NCBI GenBank assembly: GCA_030692515.1
Contig: JAUXZS010000020.1
Span: 496,001-560,000, forward strand
Source of the DNA: Bacteroidota bacterium
GTDB lineage: Bacteria; Bacteroidota; Bacteroidia; B-17B0; Aurantibacillaceae
Length of the DNA stretch: 64,000 bases
Reading direction: 5' to 3'
Shown: positions 7,795 to 15,960 of the stretch, one piece after another
Position numbering within the stretch: the first letter of the stretch is position 1
How the letters are laid out: each line of letters begins with the position of its first letter
The notes under the pieces: generated by a model
What the model saw: only the letters and a program-made list of their open reading frames with translations
What the model was told of the DNA's origin: nothing
The model's database searches: none
Translations under genes and position numbers: made by a program

Positions 7795-8787
7795 TCAAAA
7801 ATTTCCCAACATTAAATTACAACCACGTACATCGCTGTTATCATACCTTCCCATTAATTCGAGCTTATTATTTTCATTTAATTTTCCTAAATCTTTTGTG
7901 GCAATAAATGAGCATGAATTAAAATTTGCTAAATCAATAACATTAATGCCTCCTGTTTTATTATCAGTACGAATTTTTAAAGGGTCGCTAACTTCCCTTA
8001 TTAAAAATTTCATCCATGGGGGAGAAACAAATTCACTATTTCCTAAACTGTATGCTTGACTTAATAATTCTGTCATACCATATTCACTATGAATGGTATC
8101 AATTTTAAATCCTCTTTTTAAATAGGCATGTAGCTCTGATTTCAACAATTCTTTTCTGGTTCCTTTCATCCCTCCTGTTTCAATCACAATAAAATTTTCA
8201 TTTAACTCAATTTCTTTATCACATAAATCCATTAGGGCATAAGAAACGCCAATTAAAATTACTTTTTGATTGCTTTGCTTTAAGTGATTTATTTTCGAAA
8301 TTAAATTATCAATGTCATCCAAAAAAAAACCACTAAAAGGATGGTCAGATTCCTTAATTAATTTATCGCACATATAAACTAATGAAGAGCCTTTGCGTTG
8401 TAAATAATTTGGCAGTAAAGCTAAAAAACAGTAAGCAGAAGGCTCGCCATAAAATAAATTAAAGGCTTTTAAAAAACTTTTTTCATACGTCGAAACATCA
8501 TTCACAAAATGAGTTGCTGGTATTTGCGAAGTAGTTGAACTACTTGTAAATTTTATTGTGTTTGAATTTATTGCGGTACTCACAACCTGATGGGTTTTAA
8601 AAACCTCAATTGGCAAAAATGGTATTTGCTCTATAGAATTTACTTTTTCAGCATCAACATTTAAAAGCTTTACCCATTTGTTATAAATAGCGTTTTCTCT
8701 ATACTGAAAGTTAAAAATACTTAAAGAAAGCTCCAGGAAATCCTTTTCAGAAGCAATATTAAATATATCATCCTTATAGTTTTGCAA
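7795..8787 (-). CDS. LuxE-like acyl-protein synthetase / acyltransferase family protein
   Basis: 330 aa, in the length range of LuxE. LuxE proteins activate fatty acids with ATP and pass them to an acyl reductase; family members outside luminous bacteria are often in cell-envelope loci. Seen here are the IPFLPIEVFKTHQVVS segment (about 55-70), the Ser/Thr-rich TSSSTTSQIPATHF ATP-loop-like segment, a GGMKGTRKE stretch and the HSEYGMTELLSQ motif equivalent to the ANL-superfamily YGxTE core. No luxC/luxD partner is next to it, so luminescence is excluded. Its start region overlaps the promoter of the divergent small lipoprotein. Confidence 0.75.
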   Translation of the reverse strand: MQNYKDDIFNIASEKDFLELSLSIFNFQYRENAIYNKWVKLLNVDAEKVNSIEQIPFLPIEVFKTHQVVSTAINSNTIKFTSSSTTSQIPATHFVNDVSTYEKSFLKAFNLFYGEPSAYCFLALLPNYLQRKGSSLVYMCDKLIKESDHPFSGFFLDDIDNLISKINHLKQSNQKVILIGVSYALMDLCDKEIELNENFIVIETGGMKGTRKELLKSELHAYLKRGFKIDTIHSEYGMTELLSQAYSLGNSEFVSPPWMKFLIREVSDPLKIRTDNKTGGINVIDLANFNSCSFIATKDLGKLNENNKLELMGRYDNSDVRGCNLMLGNF

Positions 8788-8807
8788 GTTGTTTGGTTGA
8801 AAGGTTT

Positions 8808-8815
8808 TAATTTTG
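8808..8815 (+). promoter_or_regulatory. Candidate -7 box for the small lipoprotein gene
   Basis: TAATTTTG is an exact TAnnTTTG match, 26 bases before the ATG at 8842. A TTTG at 8781-8784 lies 23 bases upstream and may serve as the -33 element. Confidence 0.4.
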
Positions 8816-8841
8816 TAAATTTATGTATTGATTTTGTATTC

Positions 8842-9318
8842 ATGCGATTTATAATATTATTTTTATTTGTTGGCTTTAGTTATTCTTGTGTTAAAAGACA
8901 GAGTAAAGACCCTATCCCTACCCTTGAATATATCGATTTTAGTTCTTCCAAAGTAAACGGTATTGACAATGGTTCATTAATTCTTGGATACGAAGATGGC
9001 GATGGTGATATTTTTAGAGATGAAACAACTAATATTCCTAATTTAATAATCAAGTTTTATTATTATAATTCAGGCTCAAAAAAGTTTACTGGCTTTTTTG
9101 ACACAAACATTTCAGATACTTTTAATATTGCTAAAATAATTAAGCAACCTGGTGATGGATTTAAAGGAAAACCAATTAAAGGAGAAATTTATATTCCAAT
9201 GAATGAGTTTAGACCAGCAGACTCCATTAAAATATTTAAGTATGTTATTTTTGCTGTAGATGAGGCGGGACATAATACAAACATAGTTATTACGCCACAA
9301 TTTACAGTTAACTATTAA
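8842..9318 (+). CDS. Small hypothetical lipoprotein
   Basis: 158 aa from the ATG at 8842; a longer in-frame reading from 8782 would run into the promoter and divert the signal peptide, so I reject it. The first residues MRFIILFLFVGFSYSC form a lipoprotein signal with the lipid-accepting Cys at 16. The mature part contains DGDGDIF (calcium-loop-like acidic stretch) and is beta-rich; it resembles small periplasmic lipoproteins of Bacteroidota without a known role. The last 11 bases overlap the convergent dehydrogenase gene. Confidence 0.7.
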   Translation: MRFIILFLFVGFSYSCVKRQSKDPIPTLEYIDFSSSKVNGIDNGSLILGYEDGDGDIFRDETTNIPNLIIKFYYYNSGSKKFTGFFDTNISDTFNIAKIIKQPGDGFKGKPIKGEIYIPMNEFRPADSIKIFKYVIFAVDEAGHNTNIVITPQFTVNY

Positions 9319-10255
9319 TTCTTAAAGCCTTAATTATTTTTTGGGCAATTAGTTTACTCATTTTAAAATTACTCTCGTGGGTCCATCCTCCAATATGCGG
9401 ACTCAAAACAACTTTATCAGAATGAATTAAATAGTTTAAAGGCTTTGGAATATTGTCGCTATCCAATTTTTCAAAAGAAACACTTTCGTATTCAATTACA
9501 TCCAAACAAGCGCCTATGACCTTACCACTTTCAAGAGCGTCAACTAGATCTTTAGTAATTAAACTTTTACCCCTTGCTGTATTAATGATGTAAATATTTT
9601 TTTTAAATTTATTAATGAAATCTTTATCTACCATCCCATTAGTTTCTTCTGTTAATGGTATGTGCAGACTGAGCACATCACACTCTTCAAAAATTTTATC
9701 TAAGCCAGTCTCGGTTATAAATTGGTTTCCAAAGCCCGAAATATATTTATCGTAAACTAAAATTTTGCATTCGAAACCAATTAATTTTTTCGCAAAACTG
9801 CTACCCATATTTCCATAACCAATAATGCCAATAGTTTTATCTTTAATCTCTATACCTCTGTTTTCAGCACGCAACCAAATTCCCTTTCTAACTTCCTCAT
9901 CTGCCTTTTTTAGATTATTAAATAACATGAGCAGCATTCCAATGCAATGCTCTCCCACTGCATCCCGATTACCTTCGGGCACACTCAGACATATAATATT
10001 TTTACTTGAAGCATAATCAACATCAATATTTTCCATTCCCGCACCTACTCTTCCAATACATTTTAAATTTGGACAATTATCAATAATTTCTTTTGTGATT
10101 TTGAATTTACTTCTAATAACAAGTCCATCGTAATTTGGTAAAATTGAAATTAATTCACTTGCGCTTTTATCCCAAAATAAATCACAATCTAACCCTGCAT
10201 TTATAAGGGTTTCTTGAAGAATTGAATGATTAGAATCTGCTACTAAAATTTTCAT
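9308..10255 (-). CDS. D-2-hydroxyacid dehydrogenase, SerA-like (probable phosphoglycerate dehydrogenase)
   Basis: 315 aa, NAD-dependent oxidoreductase of the D-isomer-specific 2-hydroxyacid dehydrogenase family. The Rossmann motif GIIGYGNMGSSFA (about 145-157), the catalytic Arg segment NTARGKSL (about 228-235), the Glu-region CLDVIEYES and the catalytic His segment SPHIGGWTHES are in the right order. It lacks the C-terminal ACT domain of long SerA, as the short bacterial forms do. 3-Phosphoglycerate is the likely substrate, but no serC or serB is adjacent, so the specificity is inference. Confidence 0.8.
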   Translation of the reverse strand: MKILVADSNHSILQETLINAGLDCDLFWDKSASELISILPNYDGLVIRSKFKITKEIIDNCPNLKCIGRVGAGMENIDVDYASSKNIICLSVPEGNRDAVGEHCIGMLLMLFNNLKKADEEVRKGIWLRAENRGIEIKDKTIGIIGYGNMGSSFAKKLIGFECKILVYDKYISGFGNQFITETGLDKIFEECDVLSLHIPLTEETNGMVDKDFINKFKKNIYIINTARGKSLITKDLVDALESGKVIGACLDVIEYESVSFEKLDSDNIPKPLNYLIHSDKVVLSPHIGGWTHESNFKMSKLIAQKIIKALRINS

Positions 10256-10260
10256 ATGAA

Positions 10261-10268
10261 TAAATGTA
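10261..10268 (-). promoter_or_regulatory. Candidate -7 box for the SerA-like gene
   Basis: The minus strand reads TACATTTA, 7 of 8 to TAnnTTTG, 5 bases before the ATG at 10255. This would leave a very short leader, so confidence is low. Confidence 0.25.
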
Positions 10269-10445
10269 TTTATTATTTTTTAATTAGAGTACGATTAATG
10301 TTTTAGAATAAATACAATTTGACATTTAAACATGCACTATCTTATAATCACTATTAAAAATAACCGTAAATCAAATACAAATTTTCATCCAAAAGTTTAA
10401 TCAATTGAAAATGAACCGTATTAAACAATTAACAATTACCTAACA

Positions 10446-10600
10446 TAAACCTTGTTGAGAATTGCTTTTTGGATTTATGAACAAACTGTATCGTCTGCAA
10501 GCCCTGCTATTAATGGCCGGAGACCTGTACGCAAAATTTATGCACAAGTTATAAAGACTCTTAAAGATTTCGTAAATTTATTATGAGTCATTTTTTTGCA
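10446..10600 (+). ncRNA. Candidate structured RNA with its own terminator (6S-like or dnaB leader)
   Basis: AAC.TTGT (10448-10455) pairs with ACAAGTT (10544-10550), closing a domain. Inside, an interrupted stem GTA/GTCT/GCC (10488-10503) pairs with GGC/AGAC/TAC (10515-10530), with a large single-stranded 5' segment between. A terminator hairpin GACTC (10556-10560)/GAGTC (10585-10589) with AU-rich inner pairs precedes a run of seven T. A long stem with a large internal bubble is the form of 6S RNA, but I cannot confirm the family; it could equally be a dnaB leader with an attenuator. Confidence 0.4.
10556..10597 (+). terminator. Terminator upstream of dnaB
   Basis: GACTC/GAGTC outer stem with TAAA-GATTT/AAAT-TTA inner pairs and the U-tract TTTTTTT at 10591-10597. 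GAGTCA (10585-10590) can alternatively pair with TGACTC (10605-10610), which would undo this hairpin. Confidence 0.55.
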
Positions 10601-10693
10601 TTTTTGACTCCCCTAATAAATTAGCTTTATTTTAAAAGATTAAGAGTAGGAGATAATAAAGTTTTATAAGGCAATTAAAAATAGTTACAACAC

Positions 10694-12277
10694 ATGAACC
10701 AAGAGAATCAAAATAAAACCCGCAAACGTACTTTTACTAACCCTACAACCGGAGCAAATGAAATTGGAAAACTTCCACCACAAGCTGTTGAATTAGAAGA
10801 AGCGGTTCTTGGAGCAATGCTTTTAGAGAGAGAAGCGCTAAGCACTGTAATTGATATTTTAAGTCCAGAGGCATTTTACAAAGATCAAAATAGTCGTGTG
10901 TTTGCAGCTATGGTAGCTTTATTTAACCGTTCAGAACCTGTTGATATTTTAACTGTAACACAAGAATTAAAACGCACCAGCGAATTAGAAGTTGTAGGTG
11001 GTTCATATTACGTTTCTGCTCTTACAAACAGAATTGCTTCTTCTGCAAACATTGAATTTCACGCACGTATTGTAGCTCAAAAATACTTACAACGCGAGTT
11101 AATTAGACTTAGCACAGAAACTATTAAAGTTGCTTACGAAGACGGTACAGATGTTTTTGAATTACTAGACGAAACAACAAAAAATATTTTTGAAATTTTA
11201 GATTCTAACGTGCGTAAACAGCACGATAAAATGAGTACTTTAATTACAAAAGCAATTTCAGAAATTGAAACAGCTGCCAATCAAACTGATGGTTTATCTG
11301 GCGTACCCAGTGGATTTAGCGCTATGGATAGAATTACCGGCGGATGGCAAAAATCCGATCTTTTAATTTTAGCTGCAAGACCAGGTATGGGTAAAACTGC
11401 ATTTGTAGTTTCAATGGCTAAAAATGCGGCAGTTGATTTTAATAAACCAGTTGCTATTTTCTCCTTAGAGATGAGTAGTATTCAGTTAGTAAAACGTTTA
11501 ATTTCGAGCGAAACAGAAATAGCTCAAGATAAAATATTAAAAGGAAATTTAGATAATCATGAGTTTGTTCAATTAAACGAACGCATTAAAAAATTAGCAG
11601 TAGCTCCTTTATACATTGATGATACTCCGGCCCTTTCTATCTTTGAATTACGCGCTAAAGCTCGTCGTTTAAAAGAAAATCAGAAGGTAGAATTAATCAT
11701 TATTGATTATTTACAATTAATGAGCGGTGGTCCTGATGGAAAAGGTAATCGTGAACAAGAAATTAGTTACATATCGCGCGGCTTAAAAAGTTTAGCAAAG
11801 GAGTTAGAAATTCCTATTATTGCGCTATCACAATTAAGTAGACAAGTTGAAAATAGGCCAGGAGGAAGTAAGCGCCCACAATTAAGTGATTTACGTGAAT
11901 CTGGAGCAATTGAGCAAGATGCCGATATGGTAATGTTTATTTACAGACCAGAATATTATGGTTTAGAAGTAGATGAAAATAACGAGCCCACCAGAGGACG
12001 CGCAGAAGTTATTATAGCCAAGAACAGGCATGGTGCTTTAGAAACCGTTAAATTGAAGTTTATTGGCCAATATGCAAAGTTTGCCGACCTAGATTATACC
12101 GAAGGGCAAGATATTATTTACAATCAAAATAATCCGGGTCCATTACAACAAAACAGTGATTTTTTAAGCTCCGGTACAAAAACGGTAGCCTCAAAAAATT
12201 GGGATAGAGTTGAAGAAAACAATACAGATATTGTTAAGCGTAATGATATAGAGGATTTTAAAGAGCCTCCGTTTTAA
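10694..12277 (+). CDS. dnaB: Replicative DNA helicase
   Basis: 527 aa hexameric 5'-3' helicase of the replication fork. The N-terminal primase-interaction domain (about 25-130, PPQAVELEEAVLGAML) is followed by the RecA-like domain with Walker A ARPGMGKTA (about 227-235), Walker B LIIIDYLQLM (about 333-342) and the conserved QLSRQVENRP and RESGAIEQDAD segments. The insertion points often carrying inteins in DnaB are uninterrupted. The C-terminal tail after about 460 is Asn/Gln-rich and poorly conserved. It is transcribed alone, convergent with the glycan cluster 20 bp downstream. Confidence 0.97.
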   Translation: MNQENQNKTRKRTFTNPTTGANEIGKLPPQAVELEEAVLGAMLLEREALSTVIDILSPEAFYKDQNSRVFAAMVALFNRSEPVDILTVTQELKRTSELEVVGGSYYVSALTNRIASSANIEFHARIVAQKYLQRELIRLSTETIKVAYEDGTDVFELLDETTKNIFEILDSNVRKQHDKMSTLITKAISEIETAANQTDGLSGVPSGFSAMDRITGGWQKSDLLILAARPGMGKTAFVVSMAKNAAVDFNKPVAIFSLEMSSIQLVKRLISSETEIAQDKILKGNLDNHEFVQLNERIKKLAVAPLYIDDTPALSIFELRAKARRLKENQKVELIIIDYLQLMSGGPDGKGNREQEISYISRGLKSLAKELEIPIIALSQLSRQVENRPGGSKRPQLSDLRESGAIEQDADMVMFIYRPEYYGLEVDENNEPTRGRAEVIIAKNRHGALETVKLKFIGQYAKFADLDYTEGQDIIYNQNNPGPLQQNSDFLSSGTKTVASKNWDRVEENNTDIVKRNDIEDFKEPPF

Positions 12278-12297
12278 ACTTCTTTAATAATTAAATA

Positions 12298-13248
12298 TTA
12301 ATTTTTACTTCCTGAAGTTTCATCAAGTTTTTGATCGATAACAAAATTAGGTCTGTTACGTGCAGCGTCAAGTGTACGATATAAGTATTCTCCAATTATT
12401 CCTAAAGAAATCATAATAAAAGAAGACGTAAATAATAATACAATCATTAATGATGACCAACCTGCAACCTCAACACCTGAAATAAATCTATTTAATAAAA
12501 TACTCAGAGCGTAAATAATAGATAAAAGTCCAAGTGTAATACCTACAACGCTTATCATTCGCAAAGGCAAATATGTGAAAGCAACAAAACTATCGATAAA
12601 TGTTTTTAGTTTTTTTGAGAAGGTCCAACCCGATTTACCAATTTCTCTTTTTCTTCTGGTGTAGGGAATACTAACATATTCAAAACCCAACCACATAAAT
12701 AAGGTTGGTAAATGAAAATTTCTTTCGTTCATATTCATAATCTCATCTCTTAATGTTTTATCAAATAACCATAAATCGAAACCACCTTTAGGAGAATTCT
12801 TTAGGATTATTTTTCGAACAAGATTATGATATGTATTAGAAAAAAATTTGGTGATAAATGAATCTTCGCGATTTGTTTTTTGAGCCAAAACTAATTTATA
12901 TCCTTTTAGCCAGTGTGAATATAATTGCGGAATAAGTTCTGGCGGATCTTGAAGATCTGCAGATAAAATAACGCAACAATCACCAGTAGCATTACAAATT
13001 CCTGCAAAACTTGCATTGTTAGCGCCAAAATTGCGTGATAATTTTATAACTTTTACTTTGCTTGGATATTTTGCCTGAACAATTTTTAATTGCTCGAAAG
13101 TGTTATCTTTTGAACCATCATCTACAAAAACATATTCAATTTGCGTTCCCTCAGGAAAATTCTTTTCATTCTCTAGTAATACCGGAAAAGTAACTGGAAT
13201 ATTATCTCCGTTATAATAGCAAGGGGTTATGATACTTATTTTCGGCAT
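12298..13248 (-). CDS. Membrane-anchored family 2 glycosyltransferase (polyprenyl-phosphate type)
   Basis: 316 aa. The GT2 catalytic domain has VFVDDGSKDNT and the ILSADLQDPPELIP segment around the nucleotide-sugar-binding Asp; it is followed by two strongly hydrophobic C-terminal helices (about 230-252 and 265-288). This architecture is that of GtrB/ArnC/DPM1-like enzymes that move a sugar from a nucleotide donor to undecaprenyl phosphate on the cytoplasmic face of the inner membrane. It is the last gene of the ten-gene minus-strand cluster and its start abuts the stop of the FemAB-like gene with no spacing. The sugar is unknown. Confidence 0.85.
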   Translation of the reverse strand: MPKISIITPCYYNGDNIPVTFPVLLENEKNFPEGTQIEYVFVDDGSKDNTFEQLKIVQAKYPSKVKVIKLSRNFGANNASFAGICNATGDCCVILSADLQDPPELIPQLYSHWLKGYKLVLAQKTNREDSFITKFFSNTYHNLVRKIILKNSPKGGFDLWLFDKTLRDEIMNMNERNFHLPTLFMWLGFEYVSIPYTRRKREIGKSGWTFSKKLKTFIDSFVAFTYLPLRMISVVGITLGLLSIIYALSILLNRFISGVEVAGWSSLMIVLLFTSSFIMISLGIIGEYLYRTLDAARNRPNFVIDQKLDETSGSKN

Positions 13249-14217
13249 TTATGAAATAAATCTTACTAAATTATTACTATTTTCTATTTTGACTTTATAA
13301 TAAAAGTGTGCGTGTATTTTAGCTCCCCAACCTTCTTTCCATTCACTTAAGCCAAAGTTAATATCATTTCCATCATTATTGGCAGTACCTAAGCTAAAAT
13401 ATTTTTTAACTGGTTGGTATAAATTAATTAAATTATTAAATAAAAAATCAATTGCTCCACAATCACGCCCATAATCTGTTGATGAAATATATTGGCAATG
13501 AACGGTTCCATCAAAATCCATAAGGGTTACACCTGCTGCTATTTCGTTATTTACATAAGCATTTGCCTGCAATATTTGTGAAGGGAAACGAGAGTGCAAA
13601 AGATTTATTTCTTCAAGAGAATGAATGGGCTTTGTTCCAAATTTATCTCGCAAATTCGGAATTAAAACAGAGTTCCAGAATTTTTCAAAATCGTTATCTA
13701 TTTCAACTCGAGTATTTACTTTATCTCCTTTTTTAATGCTCCTTCTTCTTCTCTCTTGAAATTTTAATTCATCTTTCAAGTCAATAACAAACGATGTATC
13801 AACTTTAACAACTTCGGCTTTAAGTTCTGCAAAAATAAAATGCTCTATATCGTTAATCGTTTTTGAAATATAATTTGGTATTGGTTTATAATAAACTTCA
13901 TGGATGCCTTGCGCTTGAAAGTAAGAAAAAAGATCGTTAAAATAATTTATCAATTTTCTTGGGTTTTTTCTTTCTTGAAGTATTAATCCACCGTAGGTTA
14001 AACCTTGATGAGAGTATACATTATTTTCTTTTCTGTTAGCAGGAAAAACACCACAAACAACCTTTTCATCCATTAATAATACCGAACAATCCGTAAAACG
14101 ATTGTTATGATATTCCATAAAATCTCTGTTAAACAAAAAATTGCTATTGTCGGCGCTCTTAATAAAATCGTTCCACTTTTCTTTGTGTTCAGCGCTATAA
14201 GGAATTATTTCTATCAC
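13249..14217 (-). CDS. FemAB/GNAT-fold acyltransferase-like protein
   Basis: 322 aa from a GTG start. N- and C-terminal halves look like the doubled GNAT fold of the FemAB/lipid II aminoacyltransferase type: QGLTYGGLIL (about 68-77), EVYYKPIPNYI, a basic RRRRSIKKG segment (about 157-165), and the C-terminal YISSTDYGRDCGAIDFLFNNLI segment typical of these proteins. FemAB-type enzymes in polysaccharide loci attach amino acids or acyl groups to sugars. Substrate unknown here. It lies 2 bp after the first propeller gene and 0 bp before the glycosyltransferase, so it is surely co-transcribed. Confidence 0.7.
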   Translation of the reverse strand: MIEIIPYSAEHKEKWNDFIKSADNSNFLFNRDFMEYHNNRFTDCSVLLMDEKVVCGVFPANRKENNVYSHQGLTYGGLILQERKNPRKLINYFNDLFSYFQAQGIHEVYYKPIPNYISKTINDIEHFIFAELKAEVVKVDTSFVIDLKDELKFQERRRRSIKKGDKVNTRVEIDNDFEKFWNSVLIPNLRDKFGTKPIHSLEEINLLHSRFPSQILQANAYVNNEIAAGVTLMDFDGTVHCQYISSTDYGRDCGAIDFLFNNLINLYQPVKKYFSLGTANNDGNDINFGLSEWKEGWGAKIHAHFYYKVKIENSNNLVRFIS

Positions 14218-14219
14218 TA

Positions 14220-15149
14220 TTAATTTTTTAATTCGGCCAATCCAAAGCCAGTTGCTCCTTGATTATTACCATTATAAAACATAAACGTTTTGTTTTTAAC
14301 TTTTAAAACCGCGCCATAACAAATCATTTCACTATCCCAACCAGTATCAGAAACATAAATACCAACTTCGTTATCTTTTCTTACCCAGTTAATACCATCA
14401 ATAGATTCGGCATAACCCATGCTGTAGGGTAAATTCTTTTTACGAATTGAGTACCACATCCGAAACAATTTTTCATCTTTATAAACCCAAGGTCTTCCAA
14501 AACCAAATTCTTCATCACCTTCAAATTCAATACTGGGTTTTTCAAGTGCGGTCCAATTTATTCCATCAATAGAAGTAGCATAACGAATAGTATGCACTGG
14601 CATTTTTTTATTTTGAAATAATTTTGTGTTTAATGTTTCCCAAGTTACTCCCGACACATACCAGCTTTTATAAATACCATTATCCTCTAAAACACTTTGT
14701 CCCGCTCTATCAAAATACTCAAGATTAGTTCTATCTAAAACAGGCACTTTACTGTACTTTTCGTACTTACCATCTTTATTCATAATGGCTAATCCCGAAA
14801 AAATATGGTAAGGCGATTGGTGCGAGCGACAAAAACCACTATAGTATAAAAAATCTTTTCCTTTTACATTAACAGCGCAAGCCGGTGTTGCTCCACAGTC
14901 GTCAAACGTTCCCATGATACCTAGATCAATAACAAATTCTTTTGGGTCATGCTTAATTATCATTGGATTGTCTGCATCTAAATCAATAAATGCAGTTCGT
15001 CCATAAAAATTATCATCAACAGTTCCGTAAAACACACGAATTATATTTTTTTCTGGAATGTAATATGGACTTGGATAAAGGGCGTACTTTTTACTCCACC
15101 AAAGACTTCCGTCTGGGTTAAAAAGTTGTCCCTTTTTTATCCATTCCAT
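14220..15149 (-). CDS. Five-bladed beta-propeller, glycoside hydrolase GH43/GH32-like protein (copy A)
   Basis: 309 aa, no signal peptide, so probably cytoplasmic. The chain contains repeated beta-propeller blades: PDGSLWWSKKYALYPSP near the N-terminus, FIDLDADNP, TFDDCGATPAC, and repeated DGINW units typical of GH32/43/68-fold proteins. The later SDTGWDSEMICYGAVLKVKNK and YNGNNQGATGFGLAEL end is almost the same as in the paralogue two genes away. Such proteins occur in glycan loci as glycosylase-like or phosphorylase-like members of unproven activity; the catalytic acids cannot be assigned by eye. Confidence 0.7.
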   Translation of the reverse strand: MEWIKKGQLFNPDGSLWWSKKYALYPSPYYIPEKNIIRVFYGTVDDNFYGRTAFIDLDADNPMIIKHDPKEFVIDLGIMGTFDDCGATPACAVNVKGKDFLYYSGFCRSHQSPYHIFSGLAIMNKDGKYEKYSKVPVLDRTNLEYFDRAGQSVLEDNGIYKSWYVSGVTWETLNTKLFQNKKMPVHTIRYATSIDGINWTALEKPSIEFEGDEEFGFGRPWVYKDEKLFRMWYSIRKKNLPYSMGYAESIDGINWVRKDNEVGIYVSDTGWDSEMICYGAVLKVKNKTFMFYNGNNQGATGFGLAELKN

Positions 15150-15171
15150 ATAAAATATTAATGATTAGTTC

Positions 15172-15924
15172 TTATTCAATAATAAGAAAAGATCTATCAG
15201 GTGTGTACATTGATCGCTCGATTTTATATTTACCTAATCCAAACACTTCCATTAAAGCGGTAGTTTCTCCTGGCATTTCAGGACAATTAATTTCATCAAA
15301 AACCAAAACACTTCCTTTAACAAGACGAGGTTTTAATGCCTCTAAAGTTTTTTTAGTTGCGTCATAAATACCAAGATCTAAAAATGCCATAGCCACAATT
15401 GTTTCAGGATGATCGATGAAATATTGAGGTAAAGTTTTTGTTACATCTCCTTGTACAAGATCAAATTTCTTTTTGTGAGGAAGAGGATTTTCCTTTTCGT
15501 GATAACCCAATACTTGTTCTAGATATGATTTATAATCTTTTGGGACCGCATAATTACCAGTTTTTAACCAAGGAGATTCTTTATCTTCTTCTTTTAAAAT
15601 ATCTGGATAACCAGTAAAAGTATCAAAACCAATTACCTTGCGACTATAGTTATATGGTTCATAAACGCCACGAAGGTTATTAAAGATTGTAAGATTACTA
15701 CCCCACCAAGTACCAAACTCCATAATAACTCCTGGGATAGGAAGAATTTTTTTATAAATTTCGTCCATACACAATACATTTGCAAGGTATGAGCTACGCA
15801 TGTATAACCCAAAATTTACAAATATATCCTCAATAGGAATTGGGCTATGTACATACATTTCTCTAAATGCTTTACGTGCTTCTAATTGATCTTGCGATGC
15901 TCTTGTCCATTCAATTTGTGCCAT
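15172..15924 (-). CDS. TylF-family SAM-dependent O-methyltransferase
   Basis: 250 aa. The SAM-binding motif I is VIMEFGTWWGSNL (about 66-78), followed by GFDTFTGYPD, then VQGDVTKTLP and the acidic segments FLDLGIYDA and VFDEINCPEMPGE that correspond to the metal-binding aspartates of TylF/macrocin O-methyltransferases. Relatives methylate sugar hydroxyls in antibiotics and surface glycans. It sits between the two propeller paralogues with 22- and 36-bp gaps. The sugar methylated is unknown. Confidence 0.8.
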   Translation of the reverse strand: MAQIEWTRASQDQLEARKAFREMYVHSPIPIEDIFVNFGLYMRSSYLANVLCMDEIYKKILPIPGVIMEFGTWWGSNLTIFNNLRGVYEPYNYSRKVIGFDTFTGYPDILKEEDKESPWLKTGNYAVPKDYKSYLEQVLGYHEKENPLPHKKKFDLVQGDVTKTLPQYFIDHPETIVAMAFLDLGIYDATKKTLEALKPRLVKGSVLVFDEINCPEMPGETTALMEVFGLGKYKIERSMYTPDRSFLIIE

Positions 15925-15960
15925 AATCTCTCTTATATTATTTTTTAATGTTTCTCAAAT

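Larger units (their letters stand above)
10256..10693. other. Long intergenic region upstream of dnaB
   Basis: 438 bases between divergent genes. It holds a candidate minus-strand -7 box (TACATTTA read on the minus strand, 10261-10268), then a candidate structured RNA with terminator (10446-10600) and an alternative hairpin that would compete with that terminator. The last 80 bases before dnaB contain TAGCTTTA (10622-10629), a weak -7 candidate. No coding capacity is seen. Confidence 0.6.

Noticed and set aside
7715-8059. 114-codon plus-strand frame after pyrB
   Set aside because: It begins in the inverted-repeat element and continues antisense to the luxE-like gene. No homology-like pattern and no start context.
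10694-12277. Possible intein in dnaB
   Set aside because: The protein reads through all conserved motifs at the expected length and spacing, so no intein is present.
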